Counted from the stretch's first letter, positions 9,764 through 19,587 are shown. The stretch: DNA of 64,000 bases from Sepiola atlantica (GCA_963556195.1 OY744517.1:84607214-84671213); one strand, 5' to 3'. Numbers and translations are program-made. The notes: a model not told the origin generated them from the letters alone.

Positions 9764-9771
9764 TGCACATA
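9764..9771. repeat. Left 8-bp target-site duplication of the hAT-type element
   Basis: TGCACATA here versus CGCACATA at 10961-10968: 7 of 8 identical. Confidence 0.75.
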
Positions 9772-10162
9772 CACTGGCGTAGCTAGGGGGGGGGCGAGGG
9801 GGGCGGGCCGCCCCGGGCGGCACACCTGAGGGGGCGGCATTTTGAGAGGGTAAAAATAGAAAGTAGAGAAAAAAATTAAAAAAAACAAAAGTTAACAAAA
9901 AATATGAAATTTTAAACAAGACCATTGCTATATTCGCTTACGGCCGTTTGCCATTTTCGGCTCTCATTATGCTCAACATTATGGGAGCATTATAATAAAT
10001 ACGTATTTATTTTATAACTATATATGTGCATATATACATATATATGTGCATATACACATATATTTATACATACATATACATATATACATACATACGTGCA
10101 TATATACATATATACATATATACACACATACACATATATAAATACGCATATATACATACATA

Positions 10163-10214
<52 letters not shown>

Positions 10215-10960
10215 TGGTTTTAATTCTTGAACAAAATTTCCATTAATTGAGAATAAATTGCTTTAATTCATTTCAATCACTAAGTTTAAAAAATGCAAGC
10301 ATTAATTATTTCTGGAGATATACCCAGTGACCGGCTGACCTAACAGGATAGGGCCAAGCCTAGGCTTCGGCCAAGCACCAAAAAAACAAAATGACCTCAG
10401 AAAGATTTCATACTTAAAGGGGAACTTTCATATAAATTTTTATCGAATAGGTGCGAAAAGAAAGTTGGATATTTGGGTGTATATACATCGACATCAAAGA
10501 GGAAATAACATTAGATGCGAAAGTTTGAATTCATTAATTTTATTACTGTCCAAACGTTTGTTTTTGTAGCATACTTTTTATAACTCCTTGTAAACTTTAC
10601 AATTGCTAGCTGGGGGATCGGACAAAATCACCCCGGGCAACCCCCACCATCTACTTAAAACAAAAGGAAAACAGATAAAATCTCAAATGAATAAAAAATA
10701 TTAAAAATCAGTTTTCATATTTTAATTTTAATTTAATTGAATTTAGGAAAATTAGATACCGTAGAACTAATTTTCGCAAGGTATGAAAATTAAGAATAAT
10801 GTTAACTTAGTAATAATGGACCAGTTTTCCTACCTAGCAAAAAAATTTCCATGGACGAATTATCCATGGACGAATTTTCCGGGCACCCAAATGCCGGGGG
10901 GGGGGGGGGCGGCAAATTTTACTACCGCCCCGGGCGGCAAAAGGTCTAGCTACGCCACTG
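9772..10960. mobile_element. Non-autonomous hAT-type DNA transposon
   Basis: Terminal inverted repeats CACTGGCGTAGCTAG (left) and CTAGCTACGCCACTG (right) have the CASTGGCGTAGC form typical of hAT ends. GC-rich subterminal blocks (CCGCCCCGGGCGGC) occur next to both ends. The 8-bp target duplication is the size expected for hAT. The interior holds TA/CATA microsatellites and no transposase frame, so it would need a transposase in trans. The GC-rich ends contrast sharply with the host AT richness. Confidence 0.85.
10024..10212. repeat. (TATACA)n / (TA)n microsatellite inside the hAT-type element
   Basis: Mixed ATACAT and TA repeats. The two overlapping Tyr/Ile/Thr/His frames are artefacts. Confidence 0.95.
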
Positions 10961-10968
10961 CGCACATA
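10961..10968. repeat. Right 8-bp target-site duplication of the hAT-type element
   Basis: CGCACATA, partner of 9764-9771. Confidence 0.75.
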
Positions 10969-11095
10969 TGTAACCAATAATGTTTGTATAAATAAAAATC
11001 CATACTAAATAACAGCTCTACTTGCTAGTGAGAACTTTTTATAAACACTGGAGTTTCAACGGATTTACATCTACAGAAACTAATACAATACGTGT

Positions 11096-11136
11096 ACCAT
11101 ATATATTTATATATATATATATATATATATATAAAT

Positions 11137-11214
<78 letters not shown>
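11096..11214. repeat. (TA)n microsatellite, interrupted
   Basis: About 118 bp of TA with periodic AAAT interruptions. Confidence 0.95.
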
Positions 11215-11216
<2 letters not shown>

Positions 11217-12104
11217 GTAATAGTAAATATGAATATGTGTACATATGTAAAACTATCCAAACATAAGATAAATATATATATTATTCGAACTTGTAACACC
11301 TAAGATAAGAATATTAATTCAAATAGGCAATCCTTATCTAAAGAATCCAAAACATATGATAACTAGTATTAATGATATTCTCGCATTGAGGCGTTTCGTA
11401 TGTATAAATAGTCCAGTATAATATATAATAATATCAAAAACATTTGCATAGAAACTAGTGAAATAATAAAGTAGCAATTTCAAAGCTGATTCCTTAATCA
11501 CCAATCTTCGGAAGAAGAAAAGCACAAAAAGCAGTAGACACCGATTCTATTATTGCTACTTTCGTTTCTGTCTAAACCAAAAAACCCAAAAAATGTACAA
11601 ATGAAAATAATGATAATATCTCCAAATCAAAGAACATGTGTCTGGAAAGGAAATGCCCATCCTGGAGAATTTACTCGCATTTGTTGTTAGAGTTAAAATG
11701 TAATCCAAACAAAAAGTAAAGCGATTAATCAACATCAAAGTGCATCTTATTAGAAGATGAGAGCAAAAATGTGATAAATAATCTAACAAGTTGCAAGATT
11801 ATTGCAAAACATCGATTCAACAAATCTTGCACGTCTTCCATCGAAAAGACAAAGAAACGTATCCTATTTAATGGCAAACCGTGACCTTTAAATGATTTGC
11901 AAACAGCCATCTTGAAATTGGATTCAATCTGTTTTCTTTTTAATTTTTTTCTGAATTTAGTATTGTGCTAACTTTCGGGTAGTTAAATCATTCACTCTAT
12001 ATCTGTAAGGTGGTGCATCGGATATGCAGAAGTATGCAGATGCATTACTCTATTCTTTAGTATTGTTGCTTTTATTGGAAACTTTCTGTATAAGTCTTTA
12101 TATC
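11215..12104. other. AT-rich unannotated stretch
   Basis: Four short minus-strand frames (11334-11910) carry no family signature and no splice or start context I trust. Confidence 0.35.
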
Positions 12105-12330
12105 CAACTAGCGGAACCCGTCGCCCGGCGTTGCACGGGAGAAAGCACTACCTATTGCATGACGTCGAATAAAAAAAGATACGGCCTATTGTTTTTACTC
12201 CCTCATCTACCGTGTTGGCGAATGTTTTAAATTTAAAAAAAAAAGAAAAAGTGGTAGAGTAGAATGGGATCGAACACTAAAATCGTGAAACCTGCCTTCT
12301 TACCGCCTGCACCACGGTTTCGGGTTACAA
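12105..12330 (+). repeat. CCCGGCGTTGC-family repeat with tRNA-like segment
   Basis: AACTAGCGGAACCCGTCGCC then CGGCGTTGCACGGG opens the repeat. About 150 bp later GGGATCGAACACT and a GCCTGCACCAC stretch look like the antisense B-box and A-box of a tRNA. Related starts occur at 19650, 24573, 30968 (minus), 45232, 50893 (minus) and 55667. Confidence 0.5.
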
Positions 12331-12725
12331 ATACATGTGAAAATAGGCCTAAGCTTGATTATTGGCATGCATGTTAAATTAATACCAGGCAAATAATAAA
12401 TAACAACGGGTGTTTTGTGAAAATTAAACTGTGTTTATTAGTTCCCGGTGTCGATGAGTGTAATGACAGTACAGAATTGTTAGGGAGAAAAGTTTTTGCT
12501 ATCACCTATATGGAGTTGGTTTGTCGGAGAGCCGTAGATGCTGGGCCAAATGTAATATTTAGTGTTAGCTGGAAAGAAATAATAACAATTTTACTAAAAC
12601 ACGCTCGCGTGAATAAGTTGTGTATAGTGGTGAGTTTAGTAGCCTGTGATGCATGTGGTTATTTTCCTATACCCCGAGAAGGTACAGGGGAAAAATCGTC
12701 TCTACTTTATATATAAGATAAGATA
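12331..12725. other. Unannotated stretch with a 99-codon open frame
   Basis: The plus frame 12417-12716 has balanced composition but no recognisable domain, and I see no supporting exon signals. Most likely chance or old element sequence. Confidence 0.3.
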
Positions 12726-12970
12726 TATAAAATAAAGTGTCCCGGATGTCTTACTGTAAACCTAAATAGCATCTTATACAAAATAATCGATATGCGATTC
12801 TGCCTAACTTTCTTCTTGATAGATACTATTAAGAACAATAAATTTTAATCAGCCTTCATTTCTTTGCAAACACAGCTCGTCTTGTTCGAATTATTTTTCG
12901 CAAGGAAACAAATCTTTCCTTTCAGCAACAAATGTAAATTCAAAATGGAAACCAATAAGTTTGAATGCCT
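12726..12970 (+). repeat. Dispersed repeat shared with 32670-32930
   Basis: Both copies share AAGTGTCC(C/T)GGAT, CCTAAATA(G/A)CATCT, TTTCTTTGCA(A/G)A, TTTTTTCGCA-type words, CAGCA(A)CAAATGTAAATTC and AAAATGGAA. A short start-like fragment is also at 43690-43765. Family unknown. Confidence 0.65.
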
Positions 12971-13280
12971 ACTAGACACGATCATCGAGAGTCTTCGGTC
13001 TCTTTGTACAGGGGTTTGTCAGGCCAATATGACATGAGGATAATTCACCCTACAAGTAAACCCTGACCAAATATTTAAAATAACATAGAATTCAAAGCCC
13101 AAATACGGCCTCCTCGCACGGCTATACACTGGCTCATACGAGGAATGCTGCACCTTCTAGGTATGTTACCTCAAGTAACAGCTCTTAGCTGGACACTCCA
13201 CCAGACCAGATGAATTATTGTCCTAGAATCAGACAAGACCAAGAAAAGACCACAATAATAATCAACTATAACATAGTTAC
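12963..13280 (+). repeat. Dispersed repeat shared with 15365-15600 (probable LINE 5' region)
   Basis: GAATGCCTACTAGACAC, GTCTTCGGTCTCT, TGTACAGGGGTTTGTCAG, TAAACCCTGACCAAATATT occur in both. The 15365 copy leads into a retroelement-like frame, so this is probably a LINE 5' UTR. A U2-headed SINE is inserted at its 3' side. Confidence 0.65.
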
Positions 13281-13295
13281 GTGGTCAACTGAGTA
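13281..13295. repeat. Target-site duplication, left, of U2-headed SINE
   Basis: GTGGTCAACTGAGTA matches GTGGTCAATTGAGTA at 13678-13692 in 14 of 15 positions. Confidence 0.85.
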
Positions 13296-13677
13296 TTTAT
13301 TTACTCCTCTCCGGGAGTTAGGCACAAGGCCAGTTTTTATCTTACTCCCACAAGTAAGATGTGACCTAAGGTCGAGTCGGGAAAGTGGGGTTTGAAAAGC
13401 CAGTGCACGAGAAGTGAGCACTCTGGCCATTAAAAATTGCCTGGGCAGCCCCGTCGGCATTCCTCGGTAGGGGCGCCTCAGGCAGTAAGCAATAAACTTA
13501 CTCCTCCCCAAAGAGGGGAGGCGAAGCCTGGGAGGGTGGACCTCCTAGAACTGCACAGGACAGACCCATAGACCAGCGTAAATCAAGCCCCAAAGGCCAA
13601 GACAATATCAGTCTCTGGGGTGCAGTATCCATCGGAACAGATACTACACTTTGCCCTTAGCCAAAACGCCAAGAACA
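13296..13677 (-). mobile_element. U2 snRNA-headed SINE, full length
   Basis: Read on the minus strand, it starts exactly at the target duplication with TTCTTGGCGTTTTGGCTAAG and AAAGTGTAGTATCTGTTC. This is the 5' end of U2 snRNA, whose equivalents are TTCTCGGCCTTTTGGCTAAG and AAGTGTAGTATCTGTTC. A roughly 340-bp body of unknown origin follows, containing several hairpins (CTCCCCTCTTTGGGGAGGAG, TAACTCCCGGAGAGGAGTA), and it ends in AAATAAA. The 15-bp target duplications show retroposition by a LINE-type machinery. U2 genes have external promoters, so how new transcripts arise is unclear. Body GC content is well above that of the flanks. Confidence 0.9.
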
Positions 13678-13692
13678 GTGGTCAATTGAGTA
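13678..13692. repeat. Target-site duplication, right, of U2-headed SINE
   Basis: Partner of 13281-13295. Confidence 0.85.
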
Positions 13693-14255
13693 GAGGAAAA
13701 TTAGTATCCTTTACTGCTTTACTAACTCAACGTTTGAGAGGTAGAGGAGAATCTTGATTTAATACTCGGATATCTATATATCTTATATAGAAATCTAGTG
13801 TTAACCCTAGGTAGAGACTCCTTGATTTCTGAGAGCTAACTGATGTAAAAAGCTGTATTTACCCGGTCTTAATTTTCTCTAATCCCTCTACCCTGCAATA
13901 TGTACATTTATTACATACTAGCTGTATTCTTTGAAGATTATTTTTTAGGTTTCTATAATATTTCGGAGAATTCGAATTTCAAATTACATGATCCGACTAG
14001 CCGTAGTTACTTCCCTTGATTATGATGTTTTAAATTACTTCCCTTTGATCTTACGTTTGTAAAAACTTATATAGTTTACATAATATCTGCATATATCTGT
14101 CCTTATATTTTTTACATATGATTATGAATAAAATAAGGAAAAATTATGCATGTAATTATGTTTCTATGTTCCATGTAGGGTCAATTTGGTATCGAATTCA
14201 TTTTCATACATGCATTAAATGTGGGGATTTTTGATATAGAATTCATTATATTTAT
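13693..14255. other. Unannotated stretch
   Basis: Nothing recognised; ordinary AT-rich sequence. Confidence 0.4.
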
Positions 14256-14257
14256 CT

Positions 14258-14300
14258 ATGTATGTATGTATGTATGTATGTATGTATGTATGTATGTATG

Positions 14301-14338
<38 letters not shown>
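14258..14338. repeat. (TATG)n(TA)n compound microsatellite
   Basis: Tetranucleotide TATG repeats pass into TA repeats. Confidence 0.95.
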
Positions 14339-14339
<1 letters not shown>

Positions 14340-14440
14340 CTATTTCATGTATCCACATAACATTTTATAAGGAGATATATTTTTTTATGTATCAGTTTTC
14401 AGTATTTACTTCAACAGTGCTCGATACGTAAGTAGAGCTA

Positions 14441-14564
14441 GGTAGTAAGTTATGAAAATATATTTATGGCAATTAAGCTACACAGCCTGACGATTCCCCC
14501 CGTGAATGAAACGCAGTAGCCTCTGTGTAGCTTAATTGCCATAAATATATTTTCATAACTTACT
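14441..14564. repeat. Inverted repeat with hammerhead-like loop
   Basis: Arms 14441-14483 and 14522-14564 are perfect or nearly perfect complements (TAGTAAGTTATGAAAATATA ... GCTACACAG against CTGTGTAGC ... TAACTTACTA). On the plus strand the loop contains CTGACGA, a weak stem II, GAAA, CGCAG/CTGTG as a possible stem III, and UA. That layout recalls a hammerhead, but stem I is only 2 bp. Confidence 0.8.

Positions 14565-14630
<66 letters not shown>
14565..14630. repeat. (AC)n(AT)n compound microsatellite
   Basis: Directly abuts the inverted repeat at 14441-14564. Confidence 0.95.
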
Positions 14631-14633
<3 letters not shown>

Positions 14634-14639
14634 AGCTTA

Positions 14640-15364
14640 TAGTCTATCGCCAGCATCCGTCAAAGTGTATGGTTTTCAGACCACATCTTTTACAATAGAA
14701 ATCTGTTTATTAATAGAACATGTATCTAAGGGAGTACACAATGATAATACATCCTGCTATTCTAAGGGTGTAACTCTGAAGGTATGTGTCAACAGATTGC
14801 GGCCTCAATGGGGAACGTAGTAATGGTAAAAGGAGATAACAGCTGCTGAAGTTATCCGAGGACAATAGTGAGGAGAAAATTTCATCAAATTCTCAAATAA
14901 TAATGATACCCATACATGCCATACATCCAACTGTCCATGAATACCATTTACTATACAGACCATGCATACAATTTAGTCTACTGTTCAGTAATATATACTA
15001 AGCCAACTGTCAATTCATACTATTTAACCAACTGGCTCGTTGTTAGGTTTTATGACATGCCAATCATTGTTAGGTTATTTTAGGTTAAAACTGCACCCAT
15101 GTTGTGTATATTAATGGTGTGTCGATTCATTTGTTTTGTAGGCATATATTATGTAAATAAATAGTATGGAAATGATCGATTCTATTCAAGTCATAGATGG
15201 GACATGGACAGGTACTATAATTCCATGTCAGTGTGAATCTGGAACTAATGCCTACTAAAAGGTGGCTCCACATACTACAAGGTCTACAAATTAAGACCTC
15301 ACTACTCGATCTAGCTTAAAGGTATACTTAATATCACACCAATTCTGATTTAGGGGAGGGCTTG
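14640..15364. other. Unannotated stretch
   Basis: Short CATAC-like near-repeats at 14905-15010 (CATACATG(C/C)CATACATCC-type words). No gene seen. Confidence 0.35.
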
Positions 15365-15600
15365 AATGCCTACTGGGGAGGACTTGAATGACTACTAGAC
15401 ACCACCCTTAGGTGTCTTCGGTCTCTCTGTACAGGGGTTTGTCAGAGACTCTGACATGCGGATACTTTTTACTTGAAGTAAACCCTGACCAAATATTCAA
15501 AACAAATGGTGTGCTGTCTCCTCAAGCCATCCAGCACGTCTCCCGAATTGCGGACGGGGGCACCCCCTCTACTCATAGAGGGCAGCTTCAAATAAACAAT
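15365..15600 (+). repeat. Probable LINE 5' region, second copy
   Basis: Matches 12963-13080 over several blocks, then continues with GGGGCACCCCCTCT and GAGGGCAGC hairpin-like words into the retroelement frame at 15660. Confidence 0.6.
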
Positions 15601-15659
15601 TAGAAGCCGTTGACAATGAGGAAATGAATAATAAAAAATATGAATAAAAACAAAAATAA

Positions 15660-16012
15660 ATACTGACAGGCCGGCACCCAGGATAAAAAGGGCCCATCAA
15701 CCCGTTCATATACCAGGCTGGAAGATGTAAGCAATGGTGTAAACCTTCCTGCCTCTGGAAATGGTGCTCCAGCCAATACAGAGGCCAACCAGGGTCAGCC
15801 ATCAGGCCTTGAGACAAAAGGTCCTGGCCCCTTATCTCCATCAAATGCAGCAACAAAAAAAAGAAACATAAGAGGTTTAAAAGCCCAACCATGGACTGTT
15901 GCACAAAAGAAGGTGCTTTGTTTTGCTACCACTACTCAAAGTTTGAAAAGTGGAGCAAAATATCCAATGAGATTCTAGCTGATAAGATCCAAGAATTTAC
16001 CCTCCCTGAAGA
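15660..16012 (+). pseudogene. LINE N-terminal coding fragment, frameshifted
   Basis: In the frame starting near 15668 a stop-free stretch reads ...GNGAPANTEANQG..., then ATKKRNIRGLKAQPWTVAQK and KVLCFA. After a +1 shift at about 15925 it continues as [20 protein letters not shown] and [11 protein letters not shown] low-complexity Gly/Pro/Ala/Asn lead-in followed by a basic segment is typical of the start of an R2/NeSL-type or other LINE protein. The family assignment is tentative. The copy stops abruptly at the (ATAC)n tract. Confidence 0.5.
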
Positions 16013-16102
16013 ATACATACATACATACATACATACATACATACATACATACATACATACATACATACATACATACATACATACATACATACATACATAC
16101 AT
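16013..16102. repeat. (ATAC)n microsatellite
   Basis: About 22 ATAC units that truncate the LINE fragment. Confidence 0.95.
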
Positions 16103-16326
16103 TTGGAATCGTACTTGAATTTCATTCGAATTTATTACCCTTCACTATATAATACATTGTTCGATTCAGATTTTTTCAATAACTGCACTGATGCATTCAC
16201 TATTACAATGACTTCCTGCTAATTATTGAAACATTATTTTGACTATTTTTGCTTTAAGCATAATTTTAAATTGTGTTGTTAATTTTTCAAATTAATACTT
16301 TCCAATAATTAGCAAATTATTGTTTT
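16103..16326. other. AT-rich spacer
   Basis: Nothing recognised. Confidence 0.4.
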
Positions 16327-16378
16327 TTTTCCTTCTGAATATAAGATTAATTCTTTGAAAATCCATAGATTAAAGGTC
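16327..16378 (+). other. Decayed hammerhead-like motif related to 5391-5442
   Basis: CCTT, CTGAATA, an A/T stem II, GAAA, ATCC-AT-AGAT, UA and AAGG occur in the same order and spacing as at 5391-5442. The core is mutated. Confidence 0.45.
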
Positions 16379-16477
16379 ACTATCATATTTTATTTTTTTC
16401 CGTGTTTAAACACCGGATGATTATAATTAACTTGTAAAGTATGTAACTGTACCTTTGTTTCCTTATTTTAATATTTC

Positions 16478-16480
<3 letters not shown>

Positions 16481-16545
<65 letters not shown>
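16481..16545. repeat. (TA)n microsatellite
   Basis: TA tract flush with the inverted repeat at 16549. Confidence 0.95.
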
Positions 16546-16548
<3 letters not shown>

Positions 16549-16549
<1 letters not shown>

Positions 16550-16745
16550 TACTGTGATTTAATTTTAATTTTTGAGCAAAGAAAACTTACACGCGTTTCA
16601 GAGCCTACTTGAACAAATTCAAGTTGCCACATGAATATTCTGACTTCAGAGTCAGATGCAAAATGAAAATTTGGCAACAGACTGAATTTTTCCAGAAACG
16701 CATGTAAGATTTCTTTGCTCCGAAATTGACATTAAATCACAGTAT
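16549..16745. repeat. Inverted-repeat element
   Basis: Outer arms pair well (ATACTGTGATTTAAT / ATTAAATCACAGTAT; GAGCAAAGAAA / TTTCTTTGCTC; ACGCGTTTC / GAAACGCAT). The centre carries AATTCAAGTTGCC / GGCAAC remnants. Confidence 0.8.
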
Positions 16746-16888
16746 GATATAGCCCTGATCTGTAATTTTATTTATTTATAGCTTTATTGCAAATTACTAT
16801 TTAAACGTTTATACGTTGCATATTGAGATTCATTTTGCTTTGGAAATTGATTCTCCTGAGAATCGATCTGAACTATAAATAAAATAAT

Positions 16889-16975
<87 letters not shown>
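16889..16975. repeat. (TA)n microsatellite
   Basis: TA tract between two inverted-repeat elements. Confidence 0.95.
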
Positions 16976-16978
<3 letters not shown>

Positions 16979-17131
16979 TTCATGTATGTTAGGAACTATT
17001 TGAGTTGATAAACTAAACTACTTCTTAGATTCTAAAGGGATCAGAAGCACCTATGTATATATATTTAAAAAATATATGAACATTATTTAATATCAAAAAT
17101 AGCAAAAATAAGCTCAATGATCTTTCATTAA

Positions 17132-17401
17132 TTAATAGGGTAACCTTCAACATATTCAAAATATATTCACAGAATTTCTAATATTAAAATCAAGTTCCGG
17201 AAATAAATATCTTAATACGTTCTCTACATGTACACACGTTTCCCAGATTTAAATTTTATTCATTATCAATTCTTTGATCATGAATAAATTTGAAATCTCA
17301 GAAACATACATGTATAAGACGTGTTAGAATATTTATTTCCAGAACTTTATTTTAATATTAGAAATTCTATGAATATATTTTGAATATCTTGAATTTTACC
17401 C
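17132..17401. repeat. Large inverted repeat
   Basis: Arms 17132-17262 and 17280-17401 pair over almost their full length (AGGGTAA / TTACCCT ends; AATTTCTAATATTAAAAT / ATTTTAATATTAGAAATT-type core; ATTCAT loop edges). The right arm has GAAA followed by a TACATGTA palindrome and UA, hammerhead-like but without a clear CTGANGA. Confidence 0.8.
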
Positions 17402-17990
17402 TATATATATATACAAACTTATTTTGTGTATACACATTAATTACATGTTTTAGACTATTGTTATGATCTTGGTTCTTGTAATGTGCATAATATTCAGTCA
17501 TTGTACTCTCAGACCTTCTTCAAGTGCTTTTGTTATATTTGATAACCATCCAAAAGTTTTGAACCGAACCCTTTATTTACTCCACTTCTTTTATTGGAGT
17601 TTTATTATATCGGATTAGTTGTCTCCCTTTTAAACACCAGCAGTGTAATGCAAGTTTTATAGATATTCAAATTCTACATAATTAAATAATTTAGTCAACA
17701 CATCCGGGTCAGCTATTACTGACCATCTTATAAATAGTGCTGAATGTGCGTCGACGTACACTAGTGACTGGTTTTCTGTCATAAAAGATCGCATTCTTTA
17801 TTCCACCTCAAAGTCCTGGAAGCTATATATATCAAGTCAGTCAAACTCTCCCTTTGTAAACAAAAGGAGTGGTTTTTAGGAATTAATGTGATCAACTTGT
17901 GACCTTCCTCCCCATTTTTTTTTCTCCTAAACTTGTCACTAGTTTTCATTATACTTTTAAAAGTTTTTAGTCGTATTGAATTACGTCCAC
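17402..17990. other. Unannotated stretch
   Basis: No gene signature. A short palindrome-rich piece, TCTGAGACC-like, lies near 17510. Confidence 0.35.
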
Positions 17991-17995
17991 GTTAA

Positions 17996-18030
17996 TACTC
18001 TGATGAGTGTGGACGAAAGCCGGCTCAGTA
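17996..18030 (+). ncRNA. Hammerhead ribozyme motif, type I, canonical core
   Basis: Stem I 5' TACT (17996-17999); CTGATGA (18000-18006); stem II GT-GTGG-AC (18007-18014) with the conserved G10.1-C11.1 pair; GAAA (18015-18018); stem III GCC/GGC with no loop (18019-18024); UC cleavage dinucleotide (18025-18026); stem I 3' AGTA (18027-18030), fully paired. All conserved bases are present. The loopless stem III is characteristic of minimal hammerheads that cleave efficiently as dimers. An alternative hairpin (CGTCCAC 17984-17990 with GTGGACG 18009-18015) competes with stem II and could act as a switch or simply be chance. Confidence 0.8.
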
Positions 18031-18034
18031 CATT

Positions 18035-18540
18035 CATGAATTTTTTTAATTATTTCCTCTCGTTTTTATACTTTTTCAATTCCGTTCTACCCCCCAAAAT
18101 GTCCCAAACGTCTGTATTCCTTGCTGTAATTAAATTCGTACAATATTTTAGTTAACAAATTTGATCCCCCAGAAAGGTACTTTTGCTAGTGTTCGTATAA
18201 TCTTTAAGAGAAAACCAAATTCATGTTAATTTTTAAATTGAATTTATTAGGCATTACATGATGCATATGAAATCTTTGGTTGATGTGCTCGAAATAGAAT
18301 TTATTGTTATTTGAAAAACATTTGAATGAGATCATAAATTATTTTTCCTTTTCACAAAATGAATAGCAGGCAATGGATCAATTATTTTTCCTCCATTACG
18401 ATTTTTAGTTTAATTTAAGATTCACGAAGTATTGAATACAAACAAGAAAATACAGTTTTTAAAGATACACCTTAAGTACAATACAACTGCCAAACTACTT
18501 GAAGAATATTATCTGTTTTTTAAAGAATAAAATAATGAAT
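18035..18540. other. AT-rich unannotated stretch
   Basis: Nothing recognised. Confidence 0.4.
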
Positions 18541-18545
18541 GCAGG

Positions 18546-18558
18546 TTATATATATATA

Positions 18559-18625
<67 letters not shown>
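18546..18625. repeat. (TA)n microsatellite
   Basis: TA tract before the inverted repeat at 18672. Confidence 0.95.
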
Positions 18626-18626
<1 letters not shown>

Positions 18627-18671
18627 AGGTTTATATAGTTTGCTTGAAGCATTGTTTATTAGTATATAGAA

Positions 18672-18928
18672 ATGTGATACTTAGAAGGCAATACAATGCA
18701 GAGGTGTGACGGATAGACACAAGTTGGAGCAAATAAGACATATAATAGTTTTACTCTTAATACAATGTATACATATTGTGAAAAAAAAATATATATATAT
18801 ATATATGTGTATGTATACATTGTATTAAGGGTGAAACTATTTAATTTGGTGTACCATTATATGTCTTATTTGCTCCAACTTTGTCTATCCGTCACACCTC
18901 TGCATTGTATTGCCTTCTAAGTATCACA
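18672..18928. repeat. Large inverted repeat with TA-rich loop
   Basis: Arms 18672-18775 and 18811-18928 match closely (GTGATACTTAGAAGGCAATA against TATTGCCTTCTAAGTATCAC; GGTGTGACGGATAGAC against GTCTATCCGTCACACC). A 10-bp insertion GGTGTACCAT distinguishes the right arm. The loop is A-rich/TA. Confidence 0.85.
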
Positions 18929-18974
18929 TTTCTCTCTCTCTCTCTCTGTCTATATATATATATATATATATATT
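18929..18974. repeat. (TC)n(TA)n compound microsatellite
   Basis: Short CT then TA repeats between two inverted repeats. Confidence 0.9.
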
Positions 18975-19490
18975 ATAATATAAAATGAAGTAATAAAATA
19001 AGGTGTCAATCAAATTTTATTAGAATTCAAAGTTCATGCAAAGCATCCTTAAGTCCTTAGCTCATGAGTTTTCATGATTTATTTATCATTAACATTGAAT
19101 ATGGACACATTTCGCGACTGGATAACTTTGCCGGCCCCTTCAATTTCACGTATTTGGACTGCTGTTTATATCTTGGAGTAATGTTCTTCCTGATTATGCT
19201 TCTCAACTTGTATGACCTGGATGGACTGTATGGATTCAACAAAAGTATGTTTTTGGATTGATATGTTTGATGTTATGTATTTTTATATATTTGTGTATAT
19301 AATTTTATATATTTTCAAAGCGTAATTTCATTACCTGTAGTAGTATAACTGCGGTAATGGTCCTCTGAAGAGAAGAATTATCTTTGAAAACTCATGAGCT
19401 AAGGACTTAAGGATGCTTTGCATGAACTTTGAATTCTAATAAAATTTGATTGACACCTTATTTTATTACTTCATTTTATATTATAATATT
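18970..19490. repeat. Inverted repeat with ~310-bp spacer and a hammerhead
   Basis: Arms 18970-19075 and 19385-19490 are essentially perfect complements over about 105 bp (AATATAAAATGAAGTAATAA ... GAGCTAAGG blocks). The spacer carries a hammerhead motif whose stem III and stem I 3' strand belong to the right arm, so the left arm contains the antisense of half the ribozyme. The 65-codon frame in the spacer (19064-19261) is unassigned. Confidence 0.9.
19359..19407 (+). ncRNA. Hammerhead ribozyme motif, type I
   Basis: Stem I 5' GGTCCT (19359-19364); CTGAAGA (19365-19371, N7 is free in the consensus); stem II GAAGA-ATTA-TCTTT (19372-19385, 5 bp starting with a G-U at the 10.1-11.1 position); GAAA (19386-19389); stem III ACTC-AT-GAGC (19390-19399, 3 bp plus an A-C mismatch); UA cleavage dinucleotide (19400-19401); stem I 3' AGGACT (19402-19407), six pairs. 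All three helices close, which is hard to get by chance. Confidence 0.8.
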
Positions 19491-19585
19491 AATGCTCTAT
19501 CCAGTATATTGAGCTTCAGTTTTTTATCCGGATGTTTCACTAATTATAAGATATTAGTTGACGCTTATATCTTTTGTTTGATTGC

Positions 19586-19587
<2 letters not shown>

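Larger units (their letters stand above)
9605..11003. repeat. Inverted-repeat element interrupted by a hAT-type insertion
   Basis: The left arm (9605-9698) reads ACAAACATTATTGGTTACAT, then GTACTCTTC and CTTCTTCAGACC. The right arm reads GGTCTGAAGAGG and GAAGAGTAC at 9728-9755, then breaks at 9771. It resumes at 10969 with TGTAACCAATAATGTTTGT. Removing 9772-10960 plus one target duplication restores a continuous palindrome. The left arm also holds a decayed hammerhead-like motif on the minus strand (CTGAAGA, GUUG/CAAC stem II, GAAA, CAT..ATG, UA). Confidence 0.85.

Noticed and set aside
10024..10230. Tyr/Ile/His/Thr-rich proteins
   Set aside because: Translations of TA and ATACAT microsatellites inside the hAT-type element.
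12417..12716. 99-codon plus frame as a possible host exon
   Set aside because: Balanced composition but no recognisable domain, conserved motif or convincing splice sites; could not be supported from sequence alone.
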